In this document: piece after piece, positions 25,301 to 34,829 of the stretch | How positions within the stretch are numbered: the first letter of the stretch is position 1 | Layout of the letters: each line of letters starts with the position of its first letter | Assembly: GCA_050084985.1 (NCBI GenBank) | Contig: JBITNC010000001.1 | Coordinates: forward strand, 51,584,001 to 51,648,000 | Origin: Nageia nagi | Lineage: Eukaryota > Pinophyta | Direction: 5' to 3' | DNA length: 64,000 nt | The notes under the pieces: generated by a model | What the model saw: only the letters and a program-made list of their open reading frames with translations | Told to the model about the DNA's origin: nothing | Databases searched by the model: none | Position numbers and translations under genes: made by a program

Positions 25301-25918
25301 TACTGGTTTAAAAATCCCCAAAAAAATTTTCAAAAAAACCCCTTTCAGATTTGATACAAATTTAAGAAAAGGCTTTTTGACATTGTGTTGATTTTGCCCT
25401 AGTAAATTCATATTCCAACATGAAGTTCATAAAATTTCTGCTCAGTTTCAAGGGAAGGGCCGATTGGGAAGGGGGTTTCCAATTTTTATAAACCCTTGGC
25501 TCAACTGAACCCCTTTTTTCTTGGAATTAAGAATTATGATCCTTTTTCTCTGTTAACACAGTTCACTTCAGTCAAAAGATATGAGCAAGAAAATATCCCT
25601 AATCTCAATATTAGATTCCAAAAAACTTGGATGAGAGTCCCCATGCCAGTCAGGCCTCAAAAATTTCAAGCCCTGATGTATTACTTGAGAGCCTTTCCTC
25701 CGGATCTCTCTCTGTAAATCCAAAATTCTGGAGTGAATACTTTCTTAAAGGTCTATAGACAAGCGGTATATGTCGAAGCCTATCTTATTTCAGTAGGAAA
25801 ATTACCAAGTCGTATTCCAATGCCTTATTTTCCAGTAACCACCCAACAACAAATTTACATGATAGCCAGATGCATGGGAAAAAACTCATTTGAAATAGCA
25901 GAATTGAACAGGTGGCAG
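22356..25918 (+). repeat. Tandem duplication, second copy, heavily corrupted
   Basis: 3563 bases collinear with 18642-22355. The first ~0.9 kb carries many small insertions. From about 23.28 to 25.53 kb there are dense deletions, lost G and T residues, and merged homopolymers. From about 25.54 kb to the end it is practically identical to the first copy. The LTR inside it (about 23796-24984) is 1189 bases long instead of 1337. No gene can be read in the corrupted part. The contrast with clean flanks argues for poor base calling or an unpolished patch rather than biological decay. Confidence 0.8.
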
Positions 25919-25942
25919 CTATCAATCTTGGTAAATGGGTAG
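25496..25942 (+). pseudogene. gag: Second copy of the gag C-terminal half
   Basis: From about 25537 this is the same sequence as the gag core and tail at 21970-22355: F-S-L-L-T-Q-F-T-S-V-K-R-Y, the TAA after D-L-S-L, then L-K-V-Y-R-Q-A-V-Y-V. Here the A-run near 25880 is one base shorter, so the frame stays open to TAG at 25940. This is the true 3' end of the element's gag, followed by 160 bases of non-coding sequence and the 3' LTR. Confidence 0.8.
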
Positions 25943-26103
25943 CATTCAAAGCATTATAGACCCGCATGCACAGGAGATTGATCAAGAAAATGATATGATT
26001 CTATACATATTGTAAATAACGTGTTGTGTTCATTTATTTTTTAGACTGAGTTCTAAATTCCTCTTTGATAAAGGTGAAATTTTCCCCCCAGAAGTTGCCA
26101 TAA

Positions 26104-27440
26104 TGTATATTCATACATAATAAATTCTTTATTAAAGCCCCGGTGTACTTTACTTGCAATCATGAGTTCATTTTAAGATCCTTGGGAGTTTTTTTGGAGC
26201 AAACAAAATAGGTTGAAGTTAGTAGATAAAGCGTTTCAGAATGAAATGATGACATCACAAAAGAAAGGATAAAGCTCAGTTGTGGAAAAGCCTAGGTTCC
26301 AGAGGAGATGAGGTCAGCAAGAGATAATCAAAGAAGCCAAAGCCTGTAAATTAAGTGTTCTAGAAGTAAAGTATTTCAGAATAAAATGATGACATCATGA
26401 AGGATAAGACAGCCATGTTTTGGTAAAGATCGGGTTCCGAAGATGATGAGGTCAGCAAGGGGAATTGAGAAGCCAGGGTCAGTAAATAAAGCATTCTAAA
26501 ATGAAATGATGACATCACAGAAGAAAGGATAAAGCTCAGTTGTGGAAAAGCCCAAGTTTTGGAGGAGGTGAGTAGAGCATTTTGGAAGTATGAAGATGAC
26601 ATCATGAGGAGAACAATGTTCACATTTTTGAATGAAACCAGGTCCCGAAAGTGATGAGGTTAGCAAAGAGAGATCGAATAGCCGAAGCTAGTAAATAGAA
26701 TACCCTGAAAGAGATAAGGTCAATGAGAGGTCAGATCACAGTTATCAAGAAGCTATATCATCTGTAATCTACCCTATTTTTGTAATATTCTACCAAGTGG
26801 CGTATATAAGTAGTATCAGTTAAAAGAAGGCTAGAATCTTGAAGCCATTTTTGTAAATGTTTCTATTCTGCAATTCTTGTAACTATTATTACTATAGTAT
26901 AAGTATATGAAAATAAAGTGAAAGAGGGGTCGAAAGCCCTAGTATTGCTCTTTACATTTGTTCTTGAAGACCTATAGTTTTTATCAGTAATATGATACCA
27001 TCTTGACCTTTCTTGTCTAGCACTCGTAATTATCATTCTTAATTTGGTTACATCATGGCAGCTTGGCTTATTTCTTGAATGATAATCGTAAGCTGGTAGT
27101 ATAACTATGTCTGCTACATGGTAGAGTAAACTTGGGAAACTATTAGAGAGTGAGAGCTTGTACTGTAGCTACTACACTAGATTCAGACCAAGGTTTCACA
27201 CACTATGAAAGCCCATGCTGAACTAGTGATCCACCTTTGCTTTCTCTCTTGTTACCCTAAGCCTTTTTGCTTAAATTCCTTGCACTTTACTCCTTTTTAT
27301 TTTATTTCCTGTTACTTCTGCTACACCCAATGTATAAGGAACCGACCTTCTCTAGAGATCAGACTATCACCATAGTCTGTTCTTGATTTACTTTGGTTAA
27401 GATTGTTCATGGTGCATATACTACATAATCCTAATCAATA
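26104..27440 (+). repeat. 3' LTR of the second gag-only element
   Basis: 1337 bases, aligned base for base with 19988-21324 with few differences, many of them C/T or G/A. It is followed by GGAGG. The sequence before it has a C-run (26095 region) rather than a clear purine tract, so no convincing polypurine tract was identified. Confidence 0.9.
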
Positions 27441-27480
27441 GGAGGAATATAAGAAATCTATGTAAGAGAAGGAGAAACTA
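27441..27480 (+). pseudogene. Last remnant of the Athila-like extra ORF
   Basis: After the duplication GGAGG (27441-27445) the frame of the coiled-coil protein resumes (E-Y-K-K-S-M, then E-K-E-K-L-F-K-L) and runs directly into LTR-related sequence. The end of the gene, any polypurine tract and the beginning of the 3' LTR are missing. Confidence 0.6.
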
Positions 27481-28266
27481 TTTAAACTTATGATTGTCAT
27501 AGACTTGAGTGTTGTATGATAGCTCATTTTATCCATATGCACATAGGTAGTTCTTCATTATAAATAATAGTAGCAGATTTGTAGTTAGGGTTGTTACTTC
27601 TTGATATTGTTTTGTTTTATTTTTTATGTGAACCTATAAGACTATGATTGGCATTTTAATATATTAGAACTACATATTACTATTATGCATTTTTGAGTTC
27701 TAAGTTAAGTCTATGAATATTTTTTCCCTCGGGAGCACACCTACATGTCTAGTGGAGGGGCCCCATTGGGTAAGAAGAGTGTTGTGTCCTAAAGAGCAAC
27801 TAGTTAGTCATTTCTAGGTTCCTTTTTCTTATTCATTTAGTTGTTACTTTCATTTTCTATTTATTCTAAATCTTATCATATAGTTGCATGTGTACATGGT
27901 TAATTACTTTGTGTATTACATAGACTAAGTTTCATCACTTGTAATTGCATTTCCTATCATTTTGCTTCTTATTATCATTTCATTTCCTATCATGAATTTG
28001 CTCAATATTTTAGATAGTTACATATTTATGTATCTCAATGAGACTTGGGTGGAAATTTATAAGAGCTTACATATTTCAAAAAATAAGATTTATTTTGTAC
28101 ATGTTGTTCTTAACACCTCAAAGCTACCTTATTTGGTTGACATTAGATAGAGTTCCTATCTTAATGAAAGGTGCAGAATTGGAACCTAGTATATTGGTTA
28201 TTAAGAGTCAGACACAATGAGATGTTATTTAGAAGGATTTAAGTACAAACTTTAAAACTCTCATCA
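27481..28266 (+). repeat. 3' LTR of the Athila-like element, 5'-truncated
   Basis: It matches the 5' LTR from about 5340 to its end and finishes with CTCATCA at 28266, followed by the duplication TTAGC. It lacks roughly the first 335 bases of the LTR and also the block 5585-5865. Short open stretches at 27962-28220 are part of the LTR and have equivalents without a shared frame near 6.1-6.3 kb. Confidence 0.85.
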
Positions 28267-28271
28267 TTAGC

Positions 28272-28780
28272 CAATACTAAAGGACAATCCAATACCTTGC
28301 AAATCTTGGGTAAAGTATTTAGCAAATCTTTTAATATTTTATTAGATTGTGATGCTACGGATAGTTTCATTTCTAATTATTTAGTTAGATACATTCCTAA
28401 GATATCAAAATTTTTGACAAATGGATGGCAAGTTGAGTTTGGATATGGATAAAAGTACCTTGTTAAATAGTGTTTTAGGGATATTGAAATAGAGTTACTC
28501 AAGGTATATACTATTTCAGATTTGTATGTTATTATGTTAGCCTCTTATGACATAATTTTGGGCATGGATTGGTTAATGGATCATAAGGCCTCAATCAAAT
28601 TTTAGAAAATATGGGTAGAGTACATAGATGAGTCTTAAACAAGATAGAAAGTTTGCATCGATCAAAGGCCTTTCGATCAAGTATAAATAGGTGGAACAAA
28701 ATGAGAAGGATATAAAGGTATTAAATAAGTACCCTTTGTTGTGGGAATACTAAGATGTAGTGTCTAATGATCTACCAAGT
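28272..28780 (+). pseudogene. Chromovirus protease
   Basis: Directly after the Athila-like insertion, the frame of gag continues (N-T-K-G-Q) into L-L-D-C-D-A-T-D-S-F-I-S, the plant chromovirus protease site (D-x-G-A-T-H-S-F-I; here Gly is Asp, and Asp codon order suggests loss of the active-site Gly). I-I-L-G-M-D-W-L near 28556 is the standard C-terminal protease motif, followed by H-K-A-S-I. Stops at 28452 and later break the frame. Confidence 0.8.
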
Positions 28781-29640
28781 TTACCTCCAAAATGAGAAAT
28801 TGATTTCTCAATAGATATGGTACCTGGAGCAGAGTCTATTTCTAAAACTTAGTATAAAATGAATACCATTAAAATGCAAAAGTTAAAGGTAAAATTGTGA
28901 GATCTTTTAGAAAAGGTTTGATTAAACCTATTGTATCTCTATAGGGCACTTTGGTGCTATTTGTAAAGAAGAATGATGGTACATTAAGATTGTGTCTCAA
29001 TTACAGAATGTTGAACAAAGTCACTATCAAGAAAAGGTATCCCCTACCTAGGATTGATGATTTATTTTATCAACTTAAGGATGCCATCATATTTTCTAAG
29101 ATAGACTTAAGATTAGGATATCGCCAATTGAGGATCAAGATTTTAGATACTCATACGGTATATTTCAAAACTAGGTATGGTAATTATGAGTTTATGGTAT
29201 TAACATTTGGGTCAATCAATGCCCCTATAGCTTTCATGAACCTAATGAATAATGTATATCAAGGCTATATTAATAAGTTTGTGTTGGTATTTCTCAATGA
29301 TGTTCTCATATATTCAAGAAATAGAGAGGGTCATAACCATCATTTGATATTGGGCTTAGAATTATTAAGGAGAAATCAATTATATGGGAAATTATCAAAA
29401 TGTGAATTCTATGTTTCCCAAATTCAATACCTAGGCCATATTATTTTTGCAAATGGAATCTTATTTGATATTAAGAAAGTGGAAATGATAATGAGTTGGA
29501 CCATACCAATAAATTTGATTGAGGTAATAAAATTTATGAGGTTAGTTAGTGACTACCAAAGGTTTATTTGGGACATTTTAAAAATAGCCAATCCCATAAC
29601 TAGCCTTTAAAAAAAGAATAAAACCTTCAAATGGATAGAA
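28781..29640 (+). pseudogene. Chromovirus reverse transcriptase (catalytic motif lost)
   Basis: A 220-residue open stretch (28951-29610) carries the core: [18 protein letters not shown], then [27 protein letters not shown], and F-M-V-L-T-F-G. The Y-x-D-D box is F-L-N-D (29290-29301), so a catalytic Asp is gone and the enzyme would be dead even in the open stretch. K-C-E-F, Y-L-G-H-I-I and Y-Q-R-F-I complete the domain. Family: Del/Tekay-like chromovirus. Confidence 0.9.
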
Positions 29641-30120
29641 AAACATGGGAAAGCTTTTGCTATCCTAAAATAAGAGCTCACTACCATACCTATACTCAAT
29701 ATCCTTGATCCATATGGTGATTTTTCAGTATGCACATATGATTCATTGGAAGGATTGAATGGTTTTTTATTCACATAATGGTAACCTAGTAGCATATGAA
29801 TATAGAAAATTAAGAACCCATAAGATGACTTATGCAACTCATGATCTTTATTTGGTTGTCATAGTTCATGCACTAAAAATGTGGAGGCATTATCTTTTGA
29901 GAAAATATTTTGAACTTGAGACTGATTATCAAAGTTTAAAATACATATTCACTGAACCAGATTTAAATACCAAGAAAAAAATGCATGCAGTTCCTATATG
30001 AGTATGATTTTGGTATTGAATACATCATAGGGAAAGAAAATAAAATGGAAAATTCCACAAGTCATCAACTTCATGTTAAATCCATGACTAGGAGTCAATT
30101 TTATTTATTTAATAAAGTTA
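29641..30120 (+). pseudogene. Chromovirus RNase H
   Basis: The connection to RT reads F-A-I-L-K-x-E-L-T-T-I-P-I-L. The open stretch 29759-30001 reads V-A-Y-E-Y-R-K-L, then H-D-L-Y-L-V-V-I-V-H-A-L-K-M-W-R-H-Y-L-L, then T-D-Y-Q-S-L-K-Y-I-F. These are standard Ty3 RNase H blocks (Asp of T-D-H-x-S-L kept; Glu of H-E-x-E-L replaced by Leu-Tyr). E-Y-I-I-G-K-E-N-K-M-E-N (normally P-G-K-x-N-x-V-A-D) ends it near 30050. Confidence 0.85.
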
Positions 30121-31040
30121 AGGACCTACAATATGAATATCCTTATTTAAATCCATCCAAGACTTGATGATAAAGGGTACCTCATTATCTCAAGATTTTA
30201 TTGAAAAATATGGAGTCCTTTATTTTAAGGACAAATTGACTATTCCTAAAAAGGATGATTGGATGGATTTCTAGAGGTGATCATCTCAAATGGAGATTCA
30301 ACATTCACCTTCATCTTTTGGAAATTGTTACATAAGGCATTGAGAATAAAATAAAATATTATTTCAACATGTCATCTAGATGTATATGGGAGTATTACCC
30401 ATATTTAGTTGAGTTTGAATACAATAATGGATACCTTTTATCCTTAGGAATGGAACAATTTGAAGCTTTATATATAAGGAGATGCAAAACTCCCTTATCT
30501 TGGGATAATCAAGAGGATCAGGTAATGATCCAACTTGATATGTTAAAGCAAATGGACAAGAAACTCAAGTTAATTCAATAAAAGCTCAAGGAAGCTTCTA
30601 ATCATCAAAAGAATTATATTTATCTCAAATGAACTCTTTGAGAGTTTGCTATTACTAAAAAAGTATTCCTATGAGTTTGACCCATGAAAAGTGCCATAAA
30701 GTCTACCAAATTGGACCCTCAATTTGTTGGTCTTTTTGAGATAGTTGAAAAGAAGAGTCCAGTTTCCTATAAGCTTGCCTTGCCACCAAGTTTGTCAAAT
30801 ATGCATAATGTCTTTCATGTCTCCTTGTTGAGAAAATATGTTGTTGACCCTTCTCATGTGTTGGGTTTTTTTGACTTGCAAATGTCATACCCTTAAGCTG
30901 TTGAAGTCCTTCCTATTAAAATCCTAGCTTTTAGGATTAAAAAATTGAGAGTTTGGTGATAAATGAATGTATAGTACAATGGGACAAGTATTCTAAGTCT
31001 TATTCCACTTGGGAATATGCATCTATCATGAAAATATAAT
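30121..31040 (+). pseudogene. Chromovirus integrase remnant and C-terminal domain
   Basis: The N-terminal zinc-binding part and first catalytic segment are missing: sequence jumps at about 30270 from an I-P-K-K-D-D segment to S-N-G-D-S-T-F, a degraded S-D-R-D-x-x-F block. W-K-L-L-H-K-A-L then leads into another short deletion. The C-terminal region (30684-30896) is well kept: K-L-D-P-x-F-V-G-L-F-E-I, then Y-K-L-A-L-P-P, then H-N-V-F-H-V-S-L-L-R-K-Y, typical of chromoviruses. Beyond it a weak chromodomain-like tail with S-T-W-E-Y is seen to about 31030. Confidence 0.82.
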
Positions 31041-31125
31041 TTTCTTATTTGTTTGAGTAATTATATAAATATTATTGCACTCTATTTTTGTATTATTTAA
31101 GAACATAAGGGATTGTATTCCTTTT

Positions 31126-31137
31126 AAGGGGGTAGTA
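31126..31137 (+). other. Polypurine tract of the chromovirus
   Basis: AAGGGGGTAGTA immediately precedes TGTAACGACCC, the usual plus-strand priming site and 3' LTR start of plant Ty3 elements. Confidence 0.75.
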
Positions 31138-33389
31138 TGTAACGACCCATCCAATTTCACTTGTTGTGACTCAAATGCCTTTGGGAAATTTGAATTTGAT
31201 TTAAGCTGAATTATGAAAGGATATGTATGATATTTATATCAATTTTATGTTGGCTTATAGGTTGTTGTGACATAGGCTATAGGTTGACTCAAGTGAACCA
31301 AAGATGAGTTGGTTGTAGGAATAGATTGGTAAGAGTGAGGAAATTATTGGTCATTGCATCATTGATAGCCTAGAGGGAATACCATAAATCATATAGTTGC
31401 ATCTCATGATTGGTATACATAAAGCATGATCCCTATGATGTTTGTGACATTGTGTGTGCACTAATAAAATTTATCTTGTAGGATAGGCAATCTCCACAAG
31501 TAAAATTGTATGCAAAAGTATCTAAGGTGTATTTTAATTTACATTGATAATTAATTAATGACATAGAATATTATAATAAAATATTTTAGATAACTAGATA
31601 TAATTTTTTCAGGAAGATATTTTACTCTTGCAATAATTTTAGGGATGGGTAAAAAATAAATATTTTAGGATGATGTGGAAAAAAATTATTAATCTACCCT
31701 ATAATGTAAATATTCTCCATCCCCATATATCTTGGAATTTTACATGAGGTATGTGAAATAATTGAAGAACCATTTGACCCTTAAGGATTATAAACAAAAT
31801 TTGAATAAATTTGATCATAAAATTAAAGTTCTCATGTCTCACATAGGAAAAACTTGAGTTGCTCATATAATAATTTATTCATGAGCTCATCTCTTCTCAT
31901 TTCCCAATATTAAATTCCAAGTGCTTTTTTTAGATTTTAGCTTCTAATTATTAAAATTTTAGTTTTAATTATTTGATGAATGTCATAAACATAGACATTT
32001 AGCATTTTGATTTTAGTTGATGAGGAGTTAAATTTAATGCTAAACTTCTTGGCATGTGAATATAGTAGTAACATTTTATTTTATATTATTATCTTTACAT
32101 TATAAAACATGGTGAAAGAGTATATTCAAATCATGTATAGTGTTGAAGGTATTTTGGATTTATCATGGGCATGACGTAAGGAGATAGGGGTCTAAAACCC
32201 CACCCTTTTCACTCCCTCGCATGGTGCATTTTCTTCCCTAGAAGTTTTCCAAATTTACTATATGGGTAAGCATGGGAATTTTCTTTAATTTTTCAAATAT
32301 TATGGATTTTTCTTGTTATGTTACAAGGGTTGTATAGGAGAAAGAGACCATAATTAGGGAGGGTATCAGAATGTTTGATTTTGTATCTAGTTGGATTCTA
32401 TAGATACCCTATGTATCCAGTTACATTTTGGATGAGGTTATGTAAGTTTAAGAAGAGTATTTAGAGATTTTATAGAGTTGGATTCAATAGCAAGTGGATC
32501 CTACCCTTTATCATAGAGGTTGAAAACTTGAGGTTTGGAAAGCATTTAATCTCCAAGGATTTTAAGTAATCAAATTAACTTCTATGTTCCATCCCTAGAT
32601 GCTACACACAAATATTATGGTATTATTTATAAAATAAATGAAACCTCCCTACAACTAGATCAAATAACTTTACTAGCAACGCCTCCTCCACAAAAATTAT
32701 CTAGATTTAATCTTCCCCTATAGGATCTGATTCAATGTTGGAGATAAAACTTATAATTTTTCTAATCAAATTTTTCCTCTATGGGATCTAATCTTCCTTT
32801 ACGGGGTCTAGTCGCATTAGATCTACAAGAGAGGGTTTCCCCTTGGCTCATAGTTAAATGTAAACTTTATTTTTTGGCTTTACAAAAGAGTGTTTAATTG
32901 TGTTGGCTATAGAGAGGTTTTAAGGTAAGTTGATCCATATTGGATTTGCATGTTCCCTTTCTAAAGGTAATTGCATGTGCTAGGGCACACATTCAATTCA
33001 TAGAGGGGATCATAAAGGCATTAGGGCACTCAAAGAAAACAAATAGGGAAATTCTTCTTTATTTTGTTCTTTAATAAACTTAAGAAAGAAGAAAATATAG
33101 GTGGTTAAATATTTGTATGAAAGAAAAGAATGGATGTATTTTAGACAAGAATAGATCTATTTGAGAAGCGATTCTTGGATATTTCTTATCTAGTCTCAGA
33201 GAAAACAACCATCATAACTACATAGGATGAATGAATCTTATAGTTGGAAGAGCAAGTAACCAAGCTTTACTTAGACATCCCTCCTAGGGTCCAAATCATA
33301 GAAGGTTGTTGGCTTGCAGAAGAAGTCATTACAAGTTAGGAGAATCATAAATACCTAGCTTCCAAACTCCAACAAGAACAAGATACTCT
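31138..33389 (+). repeat. 3' LTR of the chromovirus (start certain, end not found) and gene-free sequence
   Basis: TGTAACGACCC at 31138 is the common opening of chromovirus LTRs. I could not place the right end: no copy of the 5' LTR terminus at 3500-3557 is visible here. The rest of the interval is AT-rich, with no supported gene. A run of related words (GATCTAAT, GGGATCTAATC, GGGGTCTAGTC) near 32.70-32.82 kb suggests a small degenerate internal repeat. Confidence 0.6.
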
Positions 33390-33960
33390 CTTAGCTAAAT
33401 AAGAACATTTGCAAAAAGCATCTACTAAATAGATCCAAATAGTAGTTGAACAACATTATTGGGTCCAGGTAGCAACTAGGAAGAAGAGTCCTCCCCCATT
33501 GGTTGAGCTTGCAATCAAAACCACATTCAATGAAGAGATAATCCATAATACCAAAGTCCTTAACCTTTGAGTTCATGTAATTCCTAAACCAAATAATCCT
33601 CTTTAGGTTAGTAACATATTAATTCATGATACTCTCAAAATAATAGACATTCATCTAGGGAAATCTTGGGTTTCTCCTAATTCCACTTTAGTAATATGTT
33701 TCAAGCATGTTGAAGAATGTATGATTTTCTTACAAGCCAAAAAGAAATTATTCAATATTCTAAATAAGATCTATCTAGGTGAGGACCTCATGATATTACA
33801 AGTTAATGAATTAAATAAAGTTATGGAACAAGTGGTTGCAACTCAAATAGCCAAAAAATGGGTAGTAATTCACAATCTATGCACTATCATCAATGACTCC
33901 CCTCCACCACAATGGTACAACTCTATATTTATTTGGTTAAATCACATTGGTATCTTCTAA
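33390..33960 (+). pseudogene. LINE ORF1-like protein (non-L1 LINE)
   Basis: With TAG/TAA codons read through, the frame gives an RRM-like region. It contains V-H-V-I-P-K-P-N-N-P, then S-W-V-S-P-N-S-T-L-V-I-C-F (a beta-strand pattern as in R-x-x-x-P-I-L-V-x-F), and Y-L-G-E-D-L-M-I-L-Q-V-N-E-L (similar to the L-x-E-D-L-T-x-x-Q end of LINE ORF1 RRM domains). It lies just upstream of an endonuclease and RT in the same direction. It would bind LINE RNA. Assignment is by pattern only. Confidence 0.55.
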
Positions 33961-34600
33961 TTCTCACTCTATATTTATTTTGTTAAATCTTCTTCATTCT
34001 CACCGCCTTAAAGATATTTTTATTTCTATTTATTACTTTCCTCCCATCACATCAAATTTTGTTATGCATACCAATGGAGACCCATACCATGATCTCTCTA
34101 AGGATATTACTAGGCACTTAGCTATAGGTGAAGTGTTATTAATGGGAGAATTTAATTCTTAGACTAGTACTCTACAAGTTCCTCTTTGTGACATCATAGA
34201 GGATGATATATAGACTCATATGTTAGATCCTAATGAACTTAGATTTGTTAGATCGCCCATTGATACATAGGTTACTACTTACAGGAAACACCTTCTAGAG
34301 TTGGGATAATTCAACTTATTCATTATCCTCAATGGGTTATCTTTATTTCATAATTCTATAGGGCTCACTTATTTTCCCCATAGTGGTGGAGCTAGTATTG
34401 TAGACTATGTTCTTTATTCCATTACTCTCATTTCTTACTACAAGATCTTTGATCACCCTCCTCCCCTCACTGACCACTTTGTACTCTCACTTACATTGGT
34501 TGCTACCACACCTCATACTCCACCACTTATTTTTCCACTTCCTCCCCTTGAGATATTATAAACTTTGACTATCATTACTCCATTTTCTATATGGATCATT
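33961..34600 (+). pseudogene. LINE endonuclease (EEP family)
   Basis: The frame shows I-F-I-S-I-Y-Y-F-P-P, then L-L-M-G-E-F-N-S (normally G-D-F-N; Asp is Glu), F-N-L-F-I-I-L-N-G, then G-G-A-S-I-V-D-Y-V-L-Y-S, and finally T-D-H-F-V-L-S-L, the S-D-H motif. This is the apurinic-like endonuclease order of LINE ORF2, which nicks target DNA. Stops and a frameshift near 34.16 kb interrupt it. Confidence 0.75.
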
Positions 34601-34829
34601 TATATTAAATTTTGTCTATCCCCCATTTTCTTTTCACTATTACTGATCACTCTACTTTTATAGAGCCTATACCATTTTGTCTATCCCCATTTGGAATCTT
34701 ATTTTTATTCCATATGATACCCTCCCCATCCACATCCACTAGGGTATTGCTTAATTAATATTAGTTCAATGAGGAATATAAACTTGCTCATCAAACACTA
34801 AAATATACCATTTGTTTCTCTCTCCATCT

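Larger units (their letters stand above)
19988..27440 (+). mobile_element. Second gag-only LTR retrotransposon, enlarged by a tandem duplication
   Basis: The LTRs 19988-21324 and 26104-27440 have the same length (1337 bases), begin TGTATATTC and end ATCAACA/ATCAATA. They differ only at scattered positions, and the duplication GGAGG flanks them. If the second copy of the tandem repeat (22356-25918) is left out, the internal region is only about 1.2 kb, with a primer site and gag but no pol, so the element would be about 3.9 kb. It is inserted in the extra ORF of the Athila-like element. Its LTRs are visibly more alike than those of the element at 8-12.8 kb, so it is the younger insertion. Confidence 0.85.
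5007..28266 (+). mobile_element. Athila-like Ty3/gypsy retrotransposon, 23.3 kb including two nested elements
   Basis: The element is bounded by LTR ends with matching inverted termini (TGATGAG at the left, CTCATCA at the right) and by the duplication TTAGC on both sides. Its order is 5' LTR, Asp-tRNA-type primer site, gag, protease, RT, RNase H, integrase, an extra coiled-coil ORF and a partial 3' LTR. Two later LTR elements sit inside it, in gag and in the extra ORF. The primer site and the protease and gag style point to the non-chromodomain Athila/Tat branch. All genes carry stops and frameshifts, so it is inactive. It inserted into a chromovirus gag-pol. Confidence 0.85.

Noticed and set aside
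22356-25918. A second, natural insertion of the gag-only element
   Set aside because: The block starts in the Athila-like ORF, outside the element, and has no target duplication of its own, so it is a duplication of the locus rather than a transposition.
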